A stretch of DNA of 64,000 nucleotides, taken from the NCBI RefSeq assembly GCF_050717515.1, contig NZ_JBOITL010000042.1, forward strand, positions 240,901-304,900. Reading direction: 5' to 3'. This DNA comes from Clostridium_AD sp050717515. Its GTDB lineage: Bacteria > Bacillota > Clostridia > Clostridiales > Clostridiaceae. A program made the translations under genes and the position numbers. The stretch's first letter is position 1; each line of letters starts with the position of its first letter. This document shows positions 56,091 through 64,000 of the stretch, one piece after another. The notes under the pieces were generated by a model that was not told the DNA's origin, ran no database searches, and saw nothing but the letters and a program-made list of their open reading frames with translations.

Positions 56091-56216
56091 TAATATATCG
56101 TTGTTATGAACCTCGAAAACATAACATAGAGCGATAAAGTAGGTCTTCTTGTACAGACTAAAATACCGAGAGTTGATTTTATGGGTATAGTCTGTAGAGA
56201 CTATACCCTTTTTGCG
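56091..56216 (+). promoter_or_regulatory. Structured attenuator leader, copy A
   Basis: Outer stem tatcg / cgata, inner stem gttatg / cataac capped by loop AACCTCGAAAA, then a second hairpin taggtct-TCTTGTAC-agacta. An intrinsic terminator gggtatagtct / agactataccc with T5 follows (56182-56214). TACAGACTA of the second hairpin is perfectly complementary to TAGTCTGTA in the terminator's 5' arm, giving an antiterminator alternative. Copy B at 58443 has the same plan. No known riboswitch class recognised. Confidence 0.65.
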
Positions 56217-56355
56217 TTTGTTAATTACTTAACATTAGTAATGGAAATGCATAATAAAAACAACGTGTATTGGCCCCTAAGACATTGGTATGAAAGGATA
56301 GTGGTTAGTACCATCGCCTACTAGATTGATAAAACAAATAGATGGAGGAATTATA

Positions 56356-58440
56356 ATGGGAAAAAAATTTTTTAATCATTTAATGGAATCAGAAAAAAAC
56401 TGCCTTGCATTTATTGCTAGACAAATGAGTGCTGGGACAATTACACTGATGGGACCAACAAGCAGTGCAAAATCTACAACACTTACAGAAATAGTACAAC
56501 CTACTATCAATAAATTATTAGGGAAAAATGTAGGAGATACAGCACAAACCACTTTAATAAGAACCCTTTTAATGTTAAATTGGCGGTTAGAGGCATCAGA
56601 TGTATTGGTTCAATGTATACCTTATAAAGATGAAGAAGTTTTACTATTGAAATTCTTAACAAATACTAAAACCGTAATAGGTGAAGCAATTTATAAAATG
56701 AGAGATGAACTAGAAGATTTTAAGGTTGATGGTGAAATCATAAAAAAAATATTAAATCCTGTAAATCGAAGCTACCATGCATATGATTTTGTTAATACAC
56801 ATGATTTAATAGAACCATTGATTGGTTTGTTAGATAAAATATGTAAAGAAATTATAGAAGAACCAGATTTAATTGAGGATGCTGTAAATAAAAACTTTAA
56901 AGAGCGAAGGAAAGCACAAAAAAATATAAAAAAGAGTGATATTTATGAAGAAGTGATTGATGAAAGATTCAGTAACAATGAAAAACATAGAGAGGTATTA
57001 AGTGATTGGTTCAAGAAAATAAAAGTTACCTTATATTCAGAATTAGAGAATTTATGGACATATTTTAATGCAGAAAGTTTTATTTTAATCGATAAAGTGA
57101 CTGATGATAGTCCAGTGAATGAACTTGTTGATAAAATTTATGCCAAAAATAGTGCATGCTCATTAATTTTTGAAGAGATACGTTATGCAATAAGTCCCTC
57201 AGATGGATTTATAGAGGCGTTTAATAAACGTAATGTTAATAAGTACGGACGTAATTTCAAATTAAATATTTTAGACACTGCAGGGGTTACTCAATCTTCT
57301 CAAGAGCGTGATGAAATAGATGAAGAAATGGATAGAATATTACAGCGTGAAACTGATGCAGTATTATTTTTATGTGCTTCAGATGAACAACCATCAATTT
57401 ATGAAACTTGCATTTCGTTATTGTATGAAAAGGAAAAGAAACTTGCAGAAAAGCCTGTTATAATTTGCAGAACAAAAGCTGATATTGTGGTACGCAATAT
57501 TTTAGTTAACAAGTGGAGACAGGATACAGGTGAAAATGGTATACCATCTGATGAGAAATATGATGAGTATGTAAACTTAGCTTTTGACGAATTTACAAAT
57601 CAATATATTACCAGTTATAGTTATGGAGAGGATAAATTAGGTAGAGAAAATAATTCAAAAGTAGAATTTCTTTCTTTAGCTTCAGATTTATCTAAGGATA
57701 TGAATAAGGTACTAGATAATAAACTTCACAAAAGTAGAATTTATGAGATTTTTCTGGATATTTTAAATCAAATCGATGAGATGTACTCTTATGACGGTAA
57801 TAGGCCATGGTTATACAGCATAGATCTTGATAATACCCCTTTAACATTAATTAGTAACGCCCAAGATTTAACAAAAACTATTGCTACAGCATTGACTGCA
57901 TATAATTTAAAACAAAAAAATCAGTATTTACAGTATGTTGATGAAAAAGGTGTTTTTCATGGAAGATCTGTAAATTGTTTTTGGAACAAATTAAGTTATG
58001 GTGAAGGTCATGAAACAAAAGCTTTGTATTATTTAAATTTCAAACTACACATTAAGAATATGATTTCAAGATGGTTACGTGATCTTATCCCTATAAATGA
58101 TATGATAAATGATTTTGATATATCTTATAAATTTTTAGTGGAAAATGATGATTCAGAAAAAATAAAAAATGAATTTCCATCGAAATTAAAAGAATTATTA
58201 AAAGAACGTTGGTGGGTAGTTATTGATAACGTTGCAAAAAAATTATCTTATGATTGCTTACAGCCAGATTTTAATGATTGTTTCTATAATTACAGTTGGG
58301 ATACTGGGTTTAGAAAAAGTTTAATGGTACTAAATGATAAATTTAGTTCAGTTAATTATTGGCATGATAATCTATTAAAGCTTGTAGCGGCGGAAGTTGA
58401 TTCTATACTTCAAAAAATGTATGTTTTTGACGAAGTATAA
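56356..58440 (+). CDS. Dynamin-like large GTPase
   Basis: 694 residues from the ATG at 56356 (GGAGG 7 bases upstream). The G1 loop reads LMGPTSSAKSTTLTE near residue 40, with alanine where GxxxxGK[ST] has glycine. G3 is NILDTAGVTQSSQERDE and G4 is ICRTKADIV. The segment between G1 and G3 is long (about 270 residues) and charged, and the C-terminal ~250 residues are helical, as in bacterial dynamin-like proteins. Several of these act in membrane remodelling or anti-phage defence. It stands alone between attenuators A and B, so it is likely a stand-alone island cargo. Confidence 0.65.
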   Translation: MGKKFFNHLMESEKNCLAFIARQMSAGTITLMGPTSSAKSTTLTEIVQPTINKLLGKNVGDTAQTTLIRTLLMLNWRLEASDVLVQCIPYKDEEVLLLKFLTNTKTVIGEAIYKMRDELEDFKVDGEIIKKILNPVNRSYHAYDFVNTHDLIEPLIGLLDKICKEIIEEPDLIEDAVNKNFKERRKAQKNIKKSDIYEEVIDERFSNNEKHREVLSDWFKKIKVTLYSELENLWTYFNAESFILIDKVTDDSPVNELVDKIYAKNSACSLIFEEIRYAISPSDGFIEAFNKRNVNKYGRNFKLNILDTAGVTQSSQERDEIDEEMDRILQRETDAVLFLCASDEQPSIYETCISLLYEKEKKLAEKPVIICRTKADIVVRNILVNKWRQDTGENGIPSDEKYDEYVNLAFDEFTNQYITSYSYGEDKLGRENNSKVEFLSLASDLSKDMNKVLDNKLHKSRIYEIFLDILNQIDEMYSYDGNRPWLYSIDLDNTPLTLISNAQDLTKTIATALTAYNLKQKNQYLQYVDEKGVFHGRSVNCFWNKLSYGEGHETKALYYLNFKLHIKNMISRWLRDLIPINDMINDFDISYKFLVENDDSEKIKNEFPSKLKELLKERWWVVIDNVAKKLSYDCLQPDFNDCFYNYSWDTGFRKSLMVLNDKFSSVNYWHDNLLKLVAAEVDSILQKMYVFDEV

Positions 58441-58442
58441 AG

Positions 58443-58562
58443 ATGATATATTTTGCGAACTTCGAAAACGTAATTTTTTATATCATTAACAAGTCTTTTA
58501 GTACAGACTTTTGATTATAACCTTTATTTAGGCATGGTCTGTATAGACCATGCTTTTTTTGT
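58443..58562 (+). promoter_or_regulatory. Structured attenuator leader, copy B
   Basis: Starts 3 bases after the dynamin-like stop. Outer stem atgatata / tatatcat, inner stem ttgcg / cgtaa capped by AACTTCGAAAA, second hairpin aagtct-TTTAGTAC-agactt, terminator gcatggtct / agaccatgc with T8 (58532-58560). TACAGAC can pair with GTCTGTA in the terminator arm. The stems differ in sequence from copy A but are compensated, while the loops are conserved, which is what a selected RNA structure looks like. Confidence 0.65.
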
Positions 58563-58601
58563 TGTATAAAATTTTCAAACATGAATATAGGAGGCGGTTA
58601 T

Positions 58602-58775
58602 ATGTTAATTCCACAAAAATGTAAAGTCTGTGGTTATCGGTTATTTGAAGTCGGGGACACAGCAAGAGAAATTGTAACTATTAAACGGAGAGGTACGGAT
58701 TTACATATCTACAATTTAAGAGAAATTAAGACTTACATGAAGGAGGTGGGGCGCAATGAGTGGCCTGCTACGTAA
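58602..58775 (+). CDS. Small CxxC protein (Com-like, possibly degenerate)
   Basis: 57 residues from the ATG at 58602 (GGAGG 8 bases upstream). KCKVCGYRLFEVGDTAREIV resembles the first half of phage Com-type zinc fingers, but the second cysteine pair is missing. It is the gene behind attenuator B. A second start with AAGGAGGTGG at 58756 (see next entry) overlaps its end. Confidence 0.5.
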   Translation: MLIPQKCKVCGYRLFEVGDTAREIVTIKRRGTDLHIYNLREIKTYMKEVGRNEWPAT

Positions 58776-58788
58776 CACAACTAAATAA
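58756..58788 (+). CDS. Ten-codon frame with strong ribosome binding site
   Basis: ATG behind AAGGAGGTGG encodes MSGLLRNTTK then stop. It overlaps the preceding gene's end. It may be the 5' stub of a deleted partner gene or a leader peptide before the hairpin at 58841. Confidence 0.25.
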   Translation: MSGLLRNTTK

Positions 58789-58837
58789 AATACTACTGAG
58801 CCACGGGGAGATTTAATTCTACCACCAAATTGCCAGA

Positions 58838-58890
58838 GTCAACCACTAGAGAAAGAAGTCTAGTGCAAGACTCTGGCGATTTTTTTGTTT
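58838..58890 (+). terminator. Two-part terminator hairpin
   Basis: gccagagtc / gactctggc outer stem and cactag / ctagtg inner stem, then ATTTTTTTG. Group II introns of some classes home to sites after such terminators. Confidence 0.85.
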
Positions 58891-58973
58891 TTATATTTTG
58901 CTAAAAAATTTTTTTAAATAGGAAATGAATCTACCTATTTAACTTTTATTATTAATTCATAGAGAAAGGGAAG

Positions 58974-59096
58974 GTGGTGAAGAAAGCGATGGGACCAAAT
59001 GAAAGACGTATGGAAATCATGGAAACTCTTTGGGATGAATTCTCAGAGAAAGTTAAATCAACAATAAGAACAGCTGAAAGTGTAGAAGAGTATTAG
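58974..59096 (+). CDS. Short open frame upstream of the group II intron
   Basis: GTG/ATG starts (58974, 58977, 58989) read through MGPNERRMEIMETLWDEF to a stop at 59096, 40 codons at most. A GGGAAGG precedes. Its NERRxEIxETL opening resembles the first helix of DeoR-type regulators common next to clostridial serine recombinases, so it may be the stump of such a gene cut by the intron insertion. Confidence 0.35.
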   Translation: MVKKAMGPNERRMEIMETLWDEFSEKVKSTIRTAESVEEY

Positions 59097-59135
59097 CAAG
59101 TTCGTCGGTAAGCCTCCTCACTAGGGTGACAGGCA

Positions 59136-61045
59136 GAGCGCCAAGATAAGGGCGTATCATATAGCGGGTGGGAACCCCGCTGAGAAAGGTTTAGCAAACC
59201 ACTCATAGCGAGTCTTGGACATCATGGGGTAACGCATGATGTCAAGCGTAGACAGTTAGATAGTAGGCGGAAAGCGTAAAGTTGAAGGGAATGAGCCTCG
59301 AAATACCTATCGGGAAGGCTGACACGTTTGTCTGAGTGGAAAGCAATATCTGTATAATCGTTAAGCAAGAATATACAGACTTCCTCGGGGTCGGAGACCT
59401 TCGCATGCTATACATTGATATGATACAGTCAACTTGGGAGACCCTGTTGCTCTTTACACAGAGAAAGTAGGATTACCCAAGCGATAACAAAGCAAGGATG
59501 TCCAATGCAACAGGGAGTCGGATTACTGAATAGTACCGAAGAAGTAGAGTAATTCCTATGGAGGAAAGTCGGTAACACAACATTGACCTTAAAGAGAAAC
59601 ATATGCTTCACGCAGAGGGAGGAAAACAGATGGCAACGCAACTGGAAAGGATAGCAGAAGTAGCGAAAGCTAAACCTAAAGAAAAATTTACATCACTAAT
59701 GCACCTGATAAACAAAGAGACACTGATTCAAAGTCATAAAGACATGAGTGGAAAGAAAGTAGCAGGAGTGGATGAAGTAACGAAGGAAATGTATAATGAA
59801 AGGCTAGAAGAAAATGTGGAAGAACTAGTAGCAAAAATGAAAAGACAAGCATATAAACCACAGCCAGCCAAAAGAGTATACATACCAAAGCCAGGAACAG
59901 ATAAGAAAAGACCTCTTGGTATTCCTTCATATGAAGATAAGCTAGTACAATCTACTCTAGCAAGAACATTAAATGCAATATATGAACAAGATTTTATGGA
60001 ATGCTCATTTGGGTTTAGACCCAAGAGAAGCTGCCATGATGCATTAAAATTATTGGATAAAATACTAAACAAAAGTGTCATTAAATACGTAGTAGATGCT
60101 GATATTCGCGGTTTTTTTGATAACGTTAATCATGAATGGATGATGAAATTTATAGCACATAGGATAGAAGACCCTAATATACAAAGAGTTATTTCAAGAA
60201 TGTTAAAAGCTGGGATAATTGAAGCTGGGATTAAATATGATACTCCACAAGGAACCCCGCAAGGGGGGAGCTTGTCCCCACTTTTAGCAAACGTATATTT
60301 GCACTATGTGTTAGATTTATGGTTTGAAAAAATAGTAAGAAGAAACTGCAAGGGAGAAGCTTACATGGTTAGATACGCTGATGATAGTGTATTTTGTTTT
60401 CAATATGAGGAAGATGCAAAGAAATTTTATGAAGAGTTCATAGTAAGATTAGGTAAGTTTAATCTTGAAATAGCAGAAGAGAAAACCAAAATTATTAAAC
60501 TAAAGAAAGAGTATAATGATGATGACAATGATAAAGGAGAAAACTCCTTTGACTTTCTCGGTTTTACTCACTATGTTGGTGAAGATAAGAACGGAAGAAG
60601 AAAACGAATAAAAAGGAAAACTAGTAAGAAGAAATACAAAGCAAGTTTATTAAGGTGTAAAGTATGGATGAAGAAAAATAGGACAATTCCAATTAAAGAA
60701 TTTATGAAAACAATAAAAGCTAAAACACAAGGACACTGTAATTATTACGGGATTACGGATAACCGAAGGGCAGTAGGTAACTTCATTGATGAAGTTAAAA
60801 GGCTAATTTTTAAATGGTTAAATCGTAGAAGTCAAAAGAAGAGCTTTAATTGGGATAAATTTATCCTGTTTTTAGATAAGTATCCGCTACCAAGAGTGAA
60901 AACACGTGTAAATATATTTGATTTAGGTGCTGGAAACAGCTATATTATGCGAATGATGAAGTGAAGAGCCGTGTGCGTAAATAGCGCAAGCCCGGTTCTG
61001 TGAGGGTTGCGCCTTGAAAAGCTCAAGGAATACAAATGACCTGAA
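59136..61045 (+). mobile_element. Group II intron with maturase
   Basis: The 5' end reads GAGCGCCAAGATAAGGGCG, matching the GTGCGCC(C)AGATAGGG start of known group II introns apart from the second base. Long folded domain I-III RNA runs to 59629, the maturase gene occupies domain IV, and domain V is at about 60965-60999 (gagccgtgtgcg...cccggttc with the AGC triad and taaa loop). The 3' end is not certain; a domain VI-like hairpin ccttga / tcaagg ends near 61030. Confidence 0.85.
59630..60964 (+). CDS. ltrA: Group II intron reverse transcriptase/maturase
   Basis: 444 residues from the ATG at 59630 (GAGGGAGG 6 bases upstream). RT motifs in order: GVDEVTKEMYNERLEENVEE, RPLGIPSYEDKLVQ, FGFRPKRSCHDAL, DADIRGFFDNVNHEW, TPQGGSLSPLLANVYLHYVL and active site RYADDSVF. 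The maturase (X) domain follows. There is no C-terminal HNH endonuclease, so retrohoming would rely on a nick supplied elsewhere, as in endonuclease-lacking intron classes. Complete frame, so the intron could be active. Confidence 0.93.
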   Translation: MATQLERIAEVAKAKPKEKFTSLMHLINKETLIQSHKDMSGKKVAGVDEVTKEMYNERLEENVEELVAKMKRQAYKPQPAKRVYIPKPGTDKKRPLGIPSYEDKLVQSTLARTLNAIYEQDFMECSFGFRPKRSCHDALKLLDKILNKSVIKYVVDADIRGFFDNVNHEWMMKFIAHRIEDPNIQRVISRMLKAGIIEAGIKYDTPQGTPQGGSLSPLLANVYLHYVLDLWFEKIVRRNCKGEAYMVRYADDSVFCFQYEEDAKKFYEEFIVRLGKFNLEIAEEKTKIIKLKKEYNDDDNDKGENSFDFLGFTHYVGEDKNGRRKRIKRKTSKKKYKASLLRCKVWMKKNRTIPIKEFMKTIKAKTQGHCNYYGITDNRRAVGNFIDEVKRLIFKWLNRRSQKKSFNWDKFILFLDKYPLPRVKTRVNIFDLGAGNSYIMRMMK

Positions 61046-61060
61046 ATGGTCATCTTGATA

Positions 61061-61205
61061 AAGCTTAGCCAGCAGTCAAGTACCGAGTCTTGCGTGGTAA
61101 ATGGTAACATTTACTGCGAAGCGTAGACAGGAAGATAACAGGCCGGAATAAAGTGAAGAGGATAATTAGCCCCGAAATTGAACGTGTTGTGAAACAGCCG
61201 ATCTT
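61061..61205 (+). mobile_element. Remnant of a second group II intron (domain I)
   Basis: This stretch repeats landmarks of the intact intron's domain I in the same order: GAGTCTTG, GGTAAC, GCGTAGACAG, AGATA, AGGC.GGAA, AAG.GAAG, AGCC.CGAAAT and TTGT. They align with 59190-59340 while the intervening stems differ. It has no maturase and begins directly after the intact intron, so one intron either inserted into or replaced part of another. Confidence 0.6.
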
Positions 61206-61286
61206 TTCTCGCTCCTTACTGTTCTCATGCTATACCTCTATTCTAGATTCCAAGGTAAGATAAATCAAAAGAAAAATCTGTTTTAA

Positions 61287-62439
61287 AAACCTAAAAAACT
61301 GAGAATATGTGCCTATGTTAGAGTATCCACTGAAAGCGTAGGTCAGCTATGGTCACTTCAAAATCAAACAGAATATTATCAAAAAAATTCACAACAAACT
61401 CTGAATTTGAATTTTGTGGCATCTTTTCAGATGCAGGTATTCTGGGGCAAAGAACAACCGACCGGGCTTGGTGGCTATGATGGAAAAAGCTAAAGCCGGG
61501 GAAGTAGATTTAATTATAACTAAATCAATATCTAGGTTTGCAAGGAATACATTAATACTTTTAGAAAGTGTTAGGGAACTAAAAGCAATTGGAGTTGGAG
61601 TTATTTTTGAAGAACAAGGAATTAATACACTTCATTCTGAAGGAGAATTGCTACTTACAGTACTAGCTGCAATTGCTGAAGAAGAGCGAAAAGCTGTAAG
61701 AAAAAATGTTAAATGGGCAATAGAAAAAAAATTCAAGCGCGGAGAGGCAATTGTAGATGTTAATCGTTTGATTGGTTATGACAAAGATGAAAATGGTAGA
61801 TTTGTAATAAATGAAGAGCAAGCAGAAATAGTAAGAAAGATATATAAGTTGTTCTTAGCAGGAGAAACCGGATATAAAATTGCAAAAGATTTTAATGAGA
61901 AAAGTATACCAACCTATACAAATAAGCCATGGCAATCAGGTAGGATATTAGGAATTATATCTAATGAAAAATATAAAGGAGATTGCCTTATGCAGAAGAC
62001 CTATGTAACTGCTAATGGCAAGGGAATTATTAATAGAGGACAAAAGGCAAAGTATTATGTGGAAAATGCTCATCCTCCTATAGTAAGTAGGAGTGATTGG
62101 GAGAAGGCTCAGCTAACTCGAGAAAGTAGAAAAACAAAAATATATCCTTTTACAAAAATGTTCCGCTGCAAATACTGTGGGGCAACCCTTATAAGAGTGA
62201 TTCATCAAGGTAGATGGATAAGCTGGATATGTGCAACATATATGCAAAAGGGCAAAGATGTTTGTGAAGGCACGAGAATATCAGAAGGGAAATTGCAAGA
62301 AGTTACTAATGGTATTGTCATAAATGAACCTATGGTTGTAGAGGAGGTTACAAATGGCAATTATTCAAAGAAGAGGTCAGAAAAGAGTTTCCGTATTATA
62401 CCCGTTACCGAATATAGATCCAGGAACGACGGAGAATAA
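61287..62439 (+). pseudogene. Serine recombinase, frameshifted
   Basis: The catalytic N terminus reads KPKKLRICAYVRVST (with the active-site Ser) in one frame, FEFCGIFSDAGI in a second and AKNNRPGLVAMMEKAKAGEV in a third, so at least two frameshifts lie between 61296 and 61445. The start codon is also missing. From 61414 onward the frame is intact: SKSISRFARNTLILLESVRE, the recombinase domain and a zinc ribbon (CKYCGATLIR). It overlaps the next recombinase by 86 bases. Probably inactive. Confidence 0.8.
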
Positions 62440-63778
62440 TTCAAAAAAAATAAGGGTAGCTGCATATTGTAGAGTATCTTCTAGCAGTGATGAACAAATA
62501 GCAAGCTACAATGCACAAGTTCAATATTTTAAAAAATATATTATAGAGAAGTCTGATTATGATTTCGCTGGTATCTATGCAGATAAAGGCATCTCAGGAA
62601 CTAATCTTCAAAAGAGAGAAGGTTTCAATAGGCTTATGCAGGAAGCTAGAGAAAACAAAGTTGATATGATTATTACAAAAGGATTGTCTCGCTTCGGGCG
62701 CAATACTCTGGACTGCTTAAACAGTATAAGAGAACTAAGAGCTTTAGGAGTGGATGTATTCTTTGAGAAAGAAAATATCCATACAAAAACAAGTGCGGGA
62801 GAAGTTCTTCTAACATTAATTTCAGCTGTTGCACAAAATGAAAGCTTAAATCAATCAGAGAATGTAAAATGGGGAATACGACGCAAATATGAAAAAGGTT
62901 GCATACAAAGCATACCAAGCGGGAAGTTCTTTGGATATGAAAAGGATGAAACAGGTAATCTTATCATCAATGAAGCTCAGGCAATTACTGTTAGAAGAAT
63001 ATATCAAGAGTTTCTTTCTGGACACGGGTACTATAAAATAGCAGAGCATCTTACGGAAGATGGAGTTGTTACTGAGTGTGGAAATTTGGTATGGAACTGG
63101 AGTACACTAAAAAAGATCCTAACTAATGAAAAATATAAAGGGGATACACTTTTTCAGAAGACATATAATGTAGATTATCTTACAAAGCGGAGAGCGAAAA
63201 ACAATGGAGATTTACCAAAATTTTATTATGAAGACACGCATCCTGCCATTATAGATAAAAATGCCTGGGAATGTGTCCAGCTTGAGTTTCAAAGACAGGA
63301 TGGATTTATTAAGGAACATAGAATGAACAAATATCATCAGCACAGTGAGAAGCTACCTCTTGGAGGTAAGCTGGTTTGTAGCCAATGTGGGCATACCTTG
63401 GTTAGAAGGGAATCAATGCGTACCAAAGACAAAGGTGAATATTACTGGTGTTGCAAGAGATACAGAGCAGGGAGATATTCACCAGTCGAGCCAGGGATGT
63501 GTTGTAATGGAATGAGAATAAAAGATGCTGTTCCAGTGGAGGTATTTATAAAGGCATGGAATCAGCTTGTAGAAAATGAGGAGTGGCAGCATAATACAAG
63601 TGATAAAGGTGTGCTTGAGAAGTATAGATTAGCTGAATTAATTAGGCTCAAAAATAGTATTGGGATAATTGATAAGATGCCATATGAGCTGATGCTGAAG
63701 ACTTTAGATCATATTAAGATAGGGCTTGATGGTACAGCAGCGGTAATACTTTTAGCTGGAGCAACAGTAAATATATAA
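62354..63778 (+). CDS. Large serine recombinase
   Basis: 474 residues from the ATG at 62354 (GAGGAGG 8 bases upstream). Catalytic domain: VAAYCRVSSSSDEQIASYNA (active-site Ser), YADKGISGTNLQKREGFNRL, TKGLSRFGRNTLDCLNSIRE. A recombinase domain (GYYKIAEHLTEDGVVTECGN) and a zinc ribbon (CSQCGHTLVRRESM) follow. It would integrate and excise the island by site-specific recombination. Tandem recombinases of this type are typical at the ends of clostridial mobile elements. Confidence 0.93.
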   Translation: MAIIQRRGQKRVSVLYPLPNIDPGTTENNSKKIRVAAYCRVSSSSDEQIASYNAQVQYFKKYIIEKSDYDFAGIYADKGISGTNLQKREGFNRLMQEARENKVDMIITKGLSRFGRNTLDCLNSIRELRALGVDVFFEKENIHTKTSAGEVLLTLISAVAQNESLNQSENVKWGIRRKYEKGCIQSIPSGKFFGYEKDETGNLIINEAQAITVRRIYQEFLSGHGYYKIAEHLTEDGVVTECGNLVWNWSTLKKILTNEKYKGDTLFQKTYNVDYLTKRRAKNNGDLPKFYYEDTHPAIIDKNAWECVQLEFQRQDGFIKEHRMNKYHQHSEKLPLGGKLVCSQCGHTLVRRESMRTKDKGEYYWCCKRYRAGRYSPVEPGMCCNGMRIKDAVPVEVFIKAWNQLVENEEWQHNTSDKGVLEKYRLAELIRLKNSIGIIDKMPYELMLKTLDHIKIGLDGTAAVILLAGATVNI

Positions 63779-63796
63779 TTGAATGATTGATATAAG

Positions 63797-63845
63797 AATA
63801 CCCGTAGGATTAGCAGAGATGGCTTTTCTTACGGGTGTTTTTTTA
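63797..63845 (+). terminator. Terminator after the recombinase
   Basis: acccgta / tacgggt stem around an 18-base centre, then GTTTTTTTAT. Confidence 0.8.
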
Positions 63846-63880
63846 TGGGGAAGTGAATTCGCAACAGGAGATAATTTATA

Positions 63881-64000
63881 GTGCGCCAAGAAAGCTTGGC
63901 ATCTACTTGTAGGGTGAAAGTCCCTATTGAGGAAGGTCTAACCAACCACTCATATCGAGTGTTGCGTTGAAGCTGGTAACAGCAATACGAAGCGTACACA
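63881..64000 (+). mobile_element. Second group II intron, 5' end
   Basis: GTGCGCCAAGAAAGC at 63881 is a canonical intron start. CGAGTGTTGCG, GGTAACAGCAATACGAAGCG and TACACA follow, the same domain I landmarks seen at 59210-59260 and 61083-61130. It starts about 35 bases after a terminator and continues beyond the window. Confidence 0.8.

Noticed and set aside
56091..56216. tracrRNA or CRISPR-associated RNA as explanation for leader A
   Set aside because: No cas genes and no repeat-spacer array are present anywhere in the window, and no anti-repeat target exists.
48712..64000. attR copy of the ssrA 3' end
   Set aside because: I scanned for a repeat of the GGTTCGA...CTCCACCA end by eye and found none, so an integrase-type right end is not claimed.

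Overview
The window looks like the chromosome of a low-GC, obligately anaerobic Firmicute close to Clostridium sensu stricto. The support is strongly AT-rich DNA, AGGAGG-type ribosome binding sites, a butyrate/butanol gene set (etfA end, hbd, iron alcohol dehydrogenase), NfnAB, GAPDH, CIRCE-controlled groESL, a LysM-GH18 spore-type hydrolase and a canonical tmRNA. The genus is inferred from gene content; the species cannot be read from the sequence.

Bases 1-17,500 are core metabolism and housekeeping. They hold the 3' end of etfA, hbd, an iron alcohol dehydrogenase, a tandem glycine riboswitch ahead of nfnAB, gap, two palindromic REP-like repeats, a C_GCAxxG_C_C protein, an 8-oxoguanine glycosylase, a TVP38 membrane protein, a DUF1461 membrane protein, CIRCE-groES-groEL, a guanine riboswitch ahead of guaB-guaA, and a small secreted protein.

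Bases 17,700-38,000 are envelope, stress and transport genes. A DUF2089 regulator and small membrane protein come first. Then an ECF sigma factor overlaps a membrane protein and leads into two ABC ATPases and two paralogous ABC-2 permeases. Two lipoproteins, an OmpR/histidine-kinase pair and another ATPase/permease pair follow. A chemotaxis receptor and two tandem ABC exporter half-transporters close the block. Bases 37,700-48,700 return to core genes: a spore-cortex-type GH18 protein, pgi, a UPF0178 protein, a seven-repeat triple-tyrosine protein, an RsuA-type pseudouridine synthase, a probable small RNA, rnr, smpB and ssrA.

Everything after ssrA (48,712 to the end) is an accessory island. 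It carries a Hachiman-like pair (hamA with an N-terminal extension, hamB helicase) behind a frameshifted XRE-type regulator, an orphan GH-E nuclease toxin domain, transposase debris, and a dynamin-like GTPase. It ends with a small zinc-finger-like gene, a group II intron with its maturase plus a remnant of a second intron, two serine recombinases (the first broken), and the 5' end of another group II intron at the right edge.

The most unusual observation is a pair of related structured leader RNAs, one before the dynamin-like gene and one directly after it (before the zinc-finger-like gene). Both share a loop of the form AACYTCGAAAA, a second hairpin ending in GTACAGAC, and an intrinsic terminator whose 5' arm can pair with that second hairpin. 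I do not recognise this as a known riboswitch class; it reads as a transcription attenuator used by the island's cargo genes.
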